Positions 1 to 4,962 of a DNA stretch of 8,192 nt are shown in pieces. The notes beneath the pieces were generated by a model. It ran no database searches and was not told the origin of the DNA. It was given only the letters and a program-made list of their open reading frames with translations. The stretch covers positions 1 to 8,192 of the forward strand of contig JASLIH010000410.1 of the NCBI GenBank assembly GCA_030152105.1, in the 5' to 3' direction. Source of the DNA: Actinomycetes bacterium (lineage in GTDB: Bacteria; Actinomycetota; CALGFH01). Position numbers and translations under genes: made by a program. Positions within the stretch are counted from its first letter, which is position 1, and each line of letters begins with the position of its first letter.

Positions 1-111
1 GTCCTGCGCTCCACCTTCCTCCTCGACGAGCAGGGCCGGGTCGAACACGCCTGGCACAACGTCAAGGCGGACGGCCACGCCGCGAACGTCCTCACCCAGC
101 TCCAGCGCTGA
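1..111 (+). CDS. bcp: Bcp-type thioredoxin-dependent peroxiredoxin, C-terminal fragment
   Basis: Open in frame 1 from the window edge, with a TGA at 109-111; 36 residues are visible. The peptide contains RSTFLLDEQGRV, then AWHNVKADGHAANVL, ending in TQLQR. This is the typical tail of the Bcp/PrxQ family, whose members end in RSTFLID..G.I...W..VK..GHA..VL. These enzymes reduce hydrogen peroxide and organic hydroperoxides in the cytoplasm, using thioredoxin as reductant. The peroxidatic Cys motif would lie upstream, outside the window, so activity cannot be judged. The last 20 bases overlap the end of the convergent monooxygenase gene. The family call rests on the tail only but fits well. Confidence 0.82.
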   Translation, partial: VLRSTFLLDEQGRVEHAWHNVKADGHAANVLTQLQR

Positions 112-1591
112 CCCGCAGGCGCCCCATGAGGGTGGCGGACCACGCCGAGGCGAGGGTGCTGAGAGCGGCCGCCGGGTCGGCTGGGGCGCTAGGCCAGTGC
201 GCGACCACCTGGGCGTCGGGCCGGGCCAGGATGGCGCCGTCCGGGATGACGGCCAGGGCGGTGGCGGTCGCGGGGTCGAGGGTGTGGACGGTCAGCGGGA
301 ACGGGGTCTCGAGGGCGGCCGCGGCGGCGGTCCAGGCGGCGGCGCCGGGACCGCGACCGGTGAGGAGGGTGAGGCCGGGGCCGAGGAGGTCGAGGGTGGA
401 GCGGGGATGGGCGTCGGCCGAGGGGAGCCAGGCGTGGGGAAGGCGGCCGTTGAGGTCCTCTGCGAGGGCTTCGGCGCCGTCCGGCTCGGCGCCCTCCCGG
501 GCTGAGCGGGCGGTGCGCCGGGCTCCGACGGGGCGCCACTCGGCCTCGTAGCTGCCAAGGAGGCCGGGGCCGGCCCAGCCGTTGAGGACCCAGGCCAGCT
601 TCCAGGCCAGGTCGTGGGCCTCGGCCACGGCGGTGTTCATGCCCATGCCGCCGCGAGGGGTCATGCGCTGGGCGGCGTCGCCGGCCAGGAAGGCGCGACC
701 CTCCCGGTAGCGCTCGGCGACCTGGGCGGCGAACGAGTAGGCGCCCTTGGCCACGATCCGGACCGGGAGGTCGCCGACGCCGGCCGCGGTGCGGATCAGG
801 CCGGTGAGGCGGGCGTCGCTGTAGTCCTCCAGCCGTTCGCGGGGCGGGTCCCAGCCCCTCCCGTACAACCAGCGGTCGCCGGCCCCGTTGGGGACCAGGA
901 CGCCGCCGGCCTCGGGATGCTGGATGAAGTAGATGCCGTGGCGGCGGTCGCCCACGACCTCGCCCAGCGGCGCCTCGAACAGCACCGTGAGCTGCTCGTT
1001 GAGGTGGTCGGGGCCGTTCATGGCGATGCCGAGCAGGCGCCGCACCGCCGAGTGGGCGCCGTCGGCGCCGACCAGGTAGCCGGCCCGGACGGCCTGTTCC
1101 GCTCCGCCTGCCCGCTGCCGCAGCACGACGGTGACGCCGTCGGCGTCCTGGTCGAGGGCGGTCAGCTCGGTGCCGAACCGGATCTCGGTCAGCCCGAGCG
1201 CCTGCAGCTGGCCGAGCAGCACCGGCTCCAGGTGGTCCTGGGGCACGGCGGCGAGCGTGGTCGGGCTGGCGGCCGCGGCCTGCTCGATGCCGGCGACGCC
1301 CAGCGGCAGCTCGGCGCCCTCGGGCGAGGTGAGCGTCCCGGCCGCCCAGGCACCGGTGGAGTTGAGGTCGAGCTGGCCGGCCCGGACCTCGTCCTCCAGG
1401 CCCCAGGAGCGAAGCAGCTCCATGGTCCGGGTGCTGACGGCCGTGGCCCGGGGCAGCGGCGACAGTCCCTGGTTGCGCTCCACCAGTAGCGACCGGACGC
1501 CGTTCCTGGCCAGGGTGACCGCCGCGACCAGGCCGGCCGGCCCGGTCCCGGCGATCACCACCGGCACCTGGTTGGTGGGGTCAGCGGGCAT
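92..1591 (-). CDS. FAD-dependent aromatic-ring monooxygenase (PheA/TfdB-like flavoprotein)
   Basis: This 499-residue protein has the full class A flavoprotein hydroxylase pattern. The N-terminal dinucleotide motif GTGPAG is at residues 15-20, with an acidic residue in VERN (E38) ending the second beta strand. The DG motif YLVGADGAHSAVRR starts at residue 172, and the GD motif FLAGDAAQRMTPRGGMGMN at 301-319. Residues 400-499 match the thioredoxin-like C-terminal domain of phenol and polyketide hydroxylases (STLDLLG, then GAILARPD). Such enzymes use NAD(P)H and O2 to hydroxylate aromatic or polyketide substrates; the substrate here is unknown. The usual GDAAH histidine is Gln308. The ATG start has GGAGG six bases upstream and lies 11 bp inside the preceding small gene, so translation is probably coupled. 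The family is secure, the substrate is not. Confidence 0.9.
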   Translation of the reverse strand: MPADPTNQVPVVIAGTGPAGLVAAVTLARNGVRSLLVERNQGLSPLPRATAVSTRTMELLRSWGLEDEVRAGQLDLNSTGAWAAGTLTSPEGAELPLGVAGIEQAAAASPTTLAAVPQDHLEPVLLGQLQALGLTEIRFGTELTALDQDADGVTVVLRQRAGGAEQAVRAGYLVGADGAHSAVRRLLGIAMNGPDHLNEQLTVLFEAPLGEVVGDRRHGIYFIQHPEAGGVLVPNGAGDRWLYGRGWDPPRERLEDYSDARLTGLIRTAAGVGDLPVRIVAKGAYSFAAQVAERYREGRAFLAGDAAQRMTPRGGMGMNTAVAEAHDLAWKLAWVLNGWAGPGLLGSYEAEWRPVGARRTARSAREGAEPDGAEALAEDLNGRLPHAWLPSADAHPRSTLDLLGPGLTLLTGRGPGAAAWTAAAAALETPFPLTVHTLDPATATALAVIPDGAILARPDAQVVAHWPSAPADPAAALSTLASAWSATLMGRLRVSAGAG

Positions 1592-1808
1592 TGCGCTCCT
1601 CCGCTTCCTTGGCCTGGCGGAGGCGCTCGACGGCGAGGATCCCGGACGGGTCGACGTACGCGCCGGCGTAGGCCAGCGCCTCGATGACGGTCCAGATCCT
1701 GGAGCGGGCGCGCTCGCCGCCGTGGTCGGCGTTGGCGCTGTGGTCGGTGTCGCGGCGGTCGCGGAAGGCCGGGGCCCGGGTCGGGGCGCTGGCGATCATG
1801 TGGCTCAT
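1581..1808 (-). CDS. Small hypothetical protein, translationally coupled to the monooxygenase
   Basis: A 75-residue protein I do not recognise. It starts MSHMIASAPTRAP, has a charged, probably disordered first half (RDRRDTDHSANADHGGERA), then a likely amphipathic helical tail around IWTVIEALAYAGAYVD and AVERLRQAKEAEERNAR. I chose the ATG at 1806-1808 because AGGGGAG lies six bases upstream. An in-frame ATG 39 bases earlier has no such site and adds a low-complexity VSTTTSSTRGD tail. The stop overlaps the monooxygenase start by 11 bp on the same strand. No Cys pairs, signal peptide or membrane segment are seen. It could be a small partner or regulator of the monooxygenase; that is inference from position only. 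Confidence 0.62.
   Translation of the reverse strand: MSHMIASAPTRAPAFRDRRDTDHSANADHGGERARSRIWTVIEALAYAGAYVDPSGILAVERLRQAKEAEERNAR
1592..1610 (-). promoter_or_regulatory. Ribosome binding site of the monooxygenase
   Basis: Read on the minus strand, GGAGG lies six bases before the ATG at 1589-1591, inside the last codons of the small upstream gene. It fixes the monooxygenase start and supports translational coupling between the two genes. Confidence 0.7.
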
Positions 1809-1898
1809 GGTGTCTCCCCTTGTGGAACTGGTTGTCGTCGACACCATGCGCGGGCGCGCTGACGTGCGCCTGTGGGTTCGCTGTGGGACGCCGGACGC
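1809..1898 (-). promoter_or_regulatory. Leader and candidate operator region of the small gene/monooxygenase operon
   Basis: This 90-bp gap separates the DUF2203 stop from the small gene. It holds two short repeats: CTGTGGG twice at an 11-bp period (1870-1876 and 1881-1887, plus-strand reading), and the dyad TGTCG-T-CGACA at 1833-1843, about 25 bp before the start codon. The Shine-Dalgarno-like AGGGGAG is next to the start. I found no convincing -35/-10 pair and no hairpin-plus-T-tract terminator after DUF2203. Flavoprotein hydroxylase operons are often controlled by TetR- or MarR-type repressors, so an operator here is plausible but unproven. Confidence 0.35.
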
Positions 1899-2276
1899 CT
1901 AGGCCGGCGGGTCGGACAGCGGCCGCCGGCCGGCGAACCCGGTGTCCGGCCAGTGCCACCACTCGACCGTCGGCTCGCCCAGCACCCAGCACAGGAGGTA
2001 CTGGCGGCCGTCGTCCAGCCGGGCCGGGAAGTCGACCAGCCCGGCGTCGAGGTCGCGCAGGACGATCCCCTCGTCGGTCAGGGCCTCGACCGCGGCCCGC
2101 AGCTCGCCGGTGCCCCGCGGGGTGGCCGGGTGGCCGTTGCCCTCCAGCAACCCGGCCGTCTCGTCGCGCTCCCGCCTGGCCTCGGCGACCAGGTCGCGGA
2201 TGCGGGCCAGGGCGGCCCCGACCCGCGGCAGGGCTTCGTTGGCCCGCTCGACCGTCCATGAGGCAGCGTCCGGCAT
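1899..2276 (-). CDS. DUF2203 family protein
   Basis: A 125-residue protein with the DUF2203 (PF09969) pattern. An N-terminal segment, WTVERANEALPRVGAAL, is followed by a charged helix to about residue 45. The signature GLVDFPARLDDGR (79-91) and YLLCWVLGEPTVEWWHW (93-109) come next, ending in DTGFAGRRPL (111-120). Biochemical function is unknown for the family; the helical front half and conserved Trp/His tail suggest a small soluble cytoplasmic protein. The ATG is at 2274-2276. A much longer minus-strand reading frame extends upstream through the thioesterase gene, but the family begins at this Met. No Shine-Dalgarno site precedes it. A TACCCT box six bases upstream suggests a leaderless mRNA. 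It is divergent from the thioesterase, with 18 bp between the start codons. Confidence 0.88.
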   Translation of the reverse strand: MPDAASWTVERANEALPRVGAALARIRDLVAEARRERDETAGLLEGNGHPATPRGTGELRAAVEALTDEGIVLRDLDAGLVDFPARLDDGRQYLLCWVLGEPTVEWWHWPDTGFAGRRPLSDPPA

Positions 2277-2294
2277 GGCGGTAGGGTAGCGCCT
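2277..2294. promoter_or_regulatory. Bidirectional promoter with a shared symmetric -10 box
   Basis: The whole space between two divergent start codons is 18 bp. It contains TAGGGTA at 2282-2288. On the plus strand TAGGGT (2282-2287) is followed by 7 nt and then the thioesterase ATG. On the minus strand TACCCT (2288-2283) is followed by 6 nt and then the DUF2203 ATG. Both fit the TAnnnT -10 box at leaderless spacing known in Actinomycetota, and neither gene has room for a Shine-Dalgarno leader. No clear -35 is seen on either side, which is common for such promoters. Inferred from sequence only. Confidence 0.6.
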
Positions 2295-2768
2295 ATGGGG
2301 CTGGACGGGCTGTTCGTGGGCGAGGGCACGGTCCTTGCCGAGCACATCGACTACAACGGGCACATGAACGTGGTCCACTACCGGGCGGCGTTCGACGTCT
2401 CGACCGACGGGCTGTTCGCGCGGCTGGGGCTGGGGCCGGAGGAGTACACGGCGCGGACCGGGGCCACCCTGATGGTGGTGGAGGAGCACACCCGCTACCA
2501 CGCCGAGCTGGCCGAGGGGGAGCGCTACCGGATCGTGGCCCGGCTGGTCGGGCACTCGGCCAAGAAGCTGCACTACCTGCTGGCGATGGAGAACACCGGC
2601 CGGGGCGTCCTGGCCGCCACCCACGAGGAGCTGGCCCTCCACGTCGACCTGACGGCCCGCCGCTCGACCCCGCTGCCCCGGGCCGCGCTGGCCGCCGTCG
2701 AGGCCCTGGAGGCCGACCACGCCCTGCTCCCGCCCCCGCCCGACCTCGGGCGGGTCATCACACCGTGA
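2295..2768 (+). CDS. Hotdog-fold acyl-CoA thioesterase (4HBT-like, betainyl-CoA thioesterase-type)
   Basis: A 157-residue protein of the single-hotdog thioesterase superfamily. The active-site motif [12 protein letters not shown] (18-29) carries the Asp expected to activate water, followed by the central helix ([17 protein letters not shown]). Strands include [21 protein letters not shown] and KKLHYLLAM, ending in [11 protein letters not shown]. The overall pattern, including the C-terminal [14 protein letters not shown], resembles the thioesterase linked to or fused with L-carnitine dehydrogenase, which hydrolyses betainyl-CoA-like substrates. No carnitine genes are nearby, so the substrate is open. 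The ATG at 2295 has no upstream ribosome site and sits 7 nt after a TAGGGT box, suggesting a leaderless transcript. Its end overlaps the convergent nitrobindin gene by 11 bp. Confidence 0.85.
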   Translation: MGLDGLFVGEGTVLAEHIDYNGHMNVVHYRAAFDVSTDGLFARLGLGPEEYTARTGATLMVVEEHTRYHAELAEGERYRIVARLVGHSAKKLHYLLAMENTGRGVLAATHEELALHVDLTARRSTPLPRAALAAVEALEADHALLPPPPDLGRVITP

Positions 2769-3243
2769 GGCGGTGCAGCTCGGCGGACAGGTGGTGCTGG
2801 AGGGGCTGGCCGACGGCGGCCATGTCGATGGTGTAGCTGAGCCGGCCGCCGTCGAGGTCGAGGTGGCGGTGCAGGGCGTCGACCTGCTTGGCGGTGGCGG
2901 TGCCGGCCATGGTGGTGCTGCGCAGCTCGATCCGGGTGCCGTCCAGGTGGCCCTCCTGGACCTCGACGATGCCGGTGGGGTGGGCCAGGACCAGCTCGAC
3001 CGCGCCGCCGGGCTTGGCCCGCCAGTAGCCGCTCTCGGCGTGGAGTGGGCGGCCGTCGTCGAGGCTCCAGGTCCGCTGGGCATAGGCCAGGAACGGCTTG
3101 CCGACGTGCCAGAACCGCACCTCCTCGCCGTAGCGGAACGGCGTGATGGTCGGGTACCGGCCGGCGCCCTCGCCCCGCCAGGTCCCGAGCAGGCCGGCCA
3201 GCGGCTGGAGCTCGGGGTGCAGCGGCGGTGCCTGCTGGCCCAT
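2758..3243 (-). CDS. Nitrobindin-like heme-binding beta-barrel protein (FABP-like, DUF1794/THAP4-type)
   Basis: A 161-residue protein with the nitrobindin signature. [19 protein letters not shown] (15-33) contains the family motif GTWxGEG. Strands run on through [19 protein letters not shown]. The C-terminal [18 protein letters not shown] (141-158) holds the HL segment expected to give the axial heme histidine (probably H151). Length matches the roughly 160-residue bacterial family. Family members form a ten-stranded barrel binding ferric heme, and have been linked to NO binding and peroxynitrite isomerisation to nitrate. The gene starts 8 nt after the stand-alone Lrp-type gene and is probably co-transcribed; a weak AGGG lies six bases before the ATG. 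It overlaps the convergent thioesterase by 11 bp. Family call is firm, physiological role inferred. Confidence 0.88.
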   Translation of the reverse strand: MGQQAPPLHPELQPLAGLLGTWRGEGAGRYPTITPFRYGEEVRFWHVGKPFLAYAQRTWSLDDGRPLHAESGYWRAKPGGAVELVLAHPTGIVEVQEGHLDGTRIELRSTTMAGTATAKQVDALHRHLDLDGGRLSYTIDMAAVGQPLQHHLSAELHRLTV

Positions 3244-3251
3244 GGCGCGCC

Positions 3252-3500
3252 CTAGGCGTCCGGGCGGTCAGGCCCCGGGCGCGGGCAGGTGAGGGTGCGC
3301 AGGGTGCCGGGGACGGCCTGGACGCGGCTGACGATCAGCCGGCCAAGGGCGTCCAGGTTGGGCGCCTGGACCTTGGCGATGACGTCGAACGGCCCGGCGG
3401 TCACCTCGGACAGCTCGACCCCGTCGATGGCGGTCACGGCGGCCGCCACCTCGCCGGCCCTGCCCACCTCCGTCTGGATCAGCACCCATGCCTTGAGCAT
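3252..3500 (-). CDS. Stand-alone Lrp/AsnC ligand-binding (RAM) domain protein
   Basis: An 82-residue protein made only of the RAM/AsnC_trans_reg fold: [20 protein letters not shown] (1-20), then [20 protein letters not shown] (24-43), then [19 protein letters not shown] (54-72). The beta-alpha-beta-beta-alpha-beta order and the Gly/Pro-Asp turn are typical. There is no helix-turn-helix domain, so it should not bind DNA by itself. Related stand-alone RAM proteins bind amino acids or pair with full-length Lrp proteins. I chose the ATG at 3498-3500 because GAGGGG lies seven bases upstream and homologues begin M-K-A-x-V-L-I-Q-T; an ATG 33 bases earlier would add GASERPRGAG. It is followed 8 nt later by nitrobindin, hinting at a shared transcript. 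Confidence 0.86.
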   Translation of the reverse strand: MLKAWVLIQTEVGRAGEVAAAVTAIDGVELSEVTAGPFDVIAKVQAPNLDALGRLIVSRVQAVPGTLRTLTCPRPGPDRPDA

Positions 3501-3573
3501 GCCCGCACCCCTCGGTCGTTCGGAGGCCCCCATCTGACCACGAGTGCCGCCGGTGGCGAAACCTCCGGAACCC

Positions 3574-4746
3574 TCAGCAGCGGACGCCGTCGTCCCGGGT
3601 GGCCACGATCGGGTTCTCGGCCGGGGTGCTCGACGCCATGGAGGGGGCGCTGGAGCTGTCCAGGCGGCCGAAGTTCTGGGTCGCCCAGGCTCGGCCGCCC
3701 GAGCAGACGACACCGATCCCGACCGAGTCGAAGCCGCGCTGGAGGATGTTGGCCCGGTGCCCCTCCGAGCGCATCCAGCCGACGTGGAGCTGGTTGCCCA
3801 TGTTCGGATAGCCCTCGACCCAGGCGATGTTCTCGCCGAGGGCCGAGAACTTGCTCATGCCGGGCAGGCCGCCGGCCGCGCCGAGGTCGCGGTGGCGGAA
3901 GTTGCCGCTGCTGGCCATCTCGGCCGACCAGTCGCCGGCGATGCGGGCCAGGTCGCCGTCCCAGTCGAGCGCGGCCAGGCCCCTGGCCCGGCGCTCGGCG
4001 TTGAGCCGGTCGAACAGGTCGCTGGTCAGCTTCTGCGCGGTGGTCTGGTTGCCGGCCGGGGCCGGCGCCGAGGTGGGGGCGGTGGTCGGCCTGGGTGCCG
4101 GCTTGGTGGTGGTGGTCGCCGCCCTGGTCGTGGTGGTGGCGTTGGTGGTCGTGGTCGGCCTGGCCGGCCGCCGGGCGTTCCCGGCCGCGCTCGTGTCCGG
4201 CACGCTGGCCAGCAGCTCGGTCACCCAGACGCAGCCGGCGTTGCTGGTCCCGACCCCGAGGGCGTTGAAGGAGCGGCTGAGGATGCGGCGCTTGGCCCCG
4301 GCCGAGCGCATCAGCTCCTGGTGGGCCGCCTCGACGGTGCCAGCGCAGCGGACCTGCTCCTCCCACACGCTGGCCGGCTGGACCGCGTCGGCCAGCCCGG
4401 GGCTGGCAGACAGGCGCCGGGCCGCCGCCATCCGGGCCGACTGGGCGCCGGCCAGCGTCGACAGGCGGGGCAGCACGGTCAGGGCGGGCAGGCCGCGGTG
4501 GGAGCGCTCGGCATTGACCAGCGAGGCCAGCCGGACGGCGTCGGGCGCCGGCGCGGCCGCTGCGGCCCGGTCCTGGCCGAACGGACGTCCGGCGCCCGGC
4601 TTGGCGCTGGCCGGGAGCAGAGCCCAGGCCAGCAGCAGCGGGATCACGATCAGACCGGCCATCTTGAGGTTGCCACGCCAGGGCGAAGCGGCCCGGGCGT
4701 GCCTCGGGCGGGCCCTGGAGCCGCGGGGTGCCGGTTCGTTGCGCAA
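3574..4746 (-). CDS. Membrane-anchored tandem CAP/SCP-domain protein, first domain degenerate
   Basis: A 390-residue protein. A basic N-terminus (RGSRARPRHARA) precedes a membrane segment or uncleaved signal at about 30-48 (AGLIVIPLLLAWALLPASA). CAP domain 1 spans about 70-180: LVNAERSHRGLPAL is recognisable, but the CAP His and Glu positions are lost. A Thr/Pro/Ala linker (185-236) leads to CAP domain 2 (237-361), with LNAERRARGL, FRHRD (H285), LGENIAW (E305), HVGWMRSEGHRANIL (H321, H330) and WATQNFG. This His/Glu set matches the conserved CAP cavity. It is probably exported and held at the membrane. CAP proteins act in lipid binding, adhesion or wall-associated roles; the function here is unknown. 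TTG start, with AGAGG about ten bases upstream, is the first start in the frame; ATG at residue 29 is possible but would remove the basic N-terminus. Cys at 134, 171, 348 and 390 could form disulfides. Confidence 0.86.
   Translation of the reverse strand: MRNEPAPRGSRARPRHARAASPWRGNLKMAGLIVIPLLLAWALLPASAKPGAGRPFGQDRAAAAAPAPDAVRLASLVNAERSHRGLPALTVLPRLSTLAGAQSARMAAARRLSASPGLADAVQPASVWEEQVRCAGTVEAAHQELMRSAGAKRRILSRSFNALGVGTSNAGCVWVTELLASVPDTSAAGNARRPARPTTTTNATTTTRAATTTTKPAPRPTTAPTSAPAPAGNQTTAQKLTSDLFDRLNAERRARGLAALDWDGDLARIAGDWSAEMASSGNFRHRDLGAAGGLPGMSKFSALGENIAWVEGYPNMGNQLHVGWMRSEGHRANILQRGFDSVGIGVVCSGGRAWATQNFGRLDSSSAPSMASSTPAENPIVATRDDGVRC
4105..4155 (-). repeat. Thr-rich linker-coding repeat
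   Basis: Clusters of ACC codons (GGT on the plus strand) encode TTTTNATTTT and then TTTT between the two CAP domains, residues 198-214. It is a simple-sequence linker of the kind common in exported actinobacterial proteins, often O-glycosylated. The repeats are imperfect and in frame, and may vary in length between strains. Confidence 0.6.
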
Positions 4747-4958
4747 GCTGGCGAGCCTCTTGGGGAACGAGGGCCGGGCGTCACCAAAGCAGCAACTCGC
4801 GAACGCGGGGATCGCGCGCGCCGCTTCCGTGCCGTTGGCCCAAAGGGGGATTGGGGGGGTGGCCGACGACGGGCGTACCCTTCCAAACCCGCTGGTTGCC
4901 TGTCAAGCCGGCATGGCGGCCGGTCCGGCGGCCGGTAGCATGACCGGGTGGGCCAACA
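4747..4958. promoter_or_regulatory. Divergent promoter region between the CAP protein and MFS genes
   Basis: A 212-bp non-coding gap between two divergent genes. On the minus strand there is an exact TTGACA (4906-4901), an 18-nt spacer and AAGGGT (4882-4877). This would give a start near 4870 and a leader of roughly 125 nt for the CAP gene. On the plus strand TAGCAT (4936-4941) lies 6 nt before a GTG and 17 nt before the MFS ATG. The middle has runs of five and seven Gs (4845-4849, 4853-4859). I saw no RNA gene or clear riboswitch fold, but the long leader was not folded computationally. Confidence 0.5.
4877..4906 (-). promoter_or_regulatory. Sigma70/SigA-like promoter for the CAP-domain gene
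   Basis: Perfect -35 TTGACA at 4906-4901, 18-nt spacer, then -10-like AAGGGT at 4882-4877 (A at position 2 and T at position 6 agree with TAnnnT). An exact TTGACA stands out in such GC-rich DNA and faces the CAP gene. The -10 is imperfect. Confidence 0.45.
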
Positions 4959-4962
4959 ATGA
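4936..4962 (+). promoter_or_regulatory. Candidate -10 box and minimal leader of the MFS gene
   Basis: TAGCAT at 4936-4941 fits TAnnnT. Transcription starting 6-7 nt later would begin at or next to the GTG at 4948. GTG-GGC-CAA-CAA-TGA (4948-4962) is a four-codon frame whose TGA overlaps the MFS ATG (4959-4961) as ATGA. No good -35 is present, and the MFS start has only a poor GGGTGG as ribosome site. Confidence 0.35.

Noticed and set aside
614..1489. A 291-codon plus-strand frame opposite the monooxygenase
   Set aside because: Composition is that of an antisense shadow (Gly/Ala/Val/His-rich), with no recognisable motif or ribosome site, and the opposite strand has all flavoprotein motifs.
1809..1847. 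Upstream ATG for the small protein, adding 13 residues
   Set aside because: No ribosome site before it, while the inner ATG at 1808 has AGGGGAG at good spacing. The added segment would also cover the dyad at 1833-1843.
1899..3083. A 394-codon open frame on the minus strand spanning DUF2203, the thioesterase region and part of nitrobindin
   Set aside because: Only its last 125 codons match a family (DUF2203). The rest is antisense to, or out of frame with, two well-supported genes and is low-complexity Ser/Pro/Thr and Gly/Val text typical of GC-rich shadows.
3501..3533. Upstream ATG for the stand-alone RAM protein, adding 11 residues
   Set aside because: The added GASERPRGAG is not part of the fold and its coding bases contain the ribosome site of the inner ATG.
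3501..3573. Possible terminator or promoter between the CAP gene and the RAM gene
   Set aside because: CGGAGG/CCTCCG arms are about 35 nt apart with no T-tract, and no convincing -35/-10 pair was found; too weak to annotate.
4080..4160. GGT-rich tandem repeats considered as a CRISPR-like or minisatellite array
   Set aside because: Units are codon-sized, in frame and encode a Thr-rich linker inside a clear gene; there are no regular spacers.
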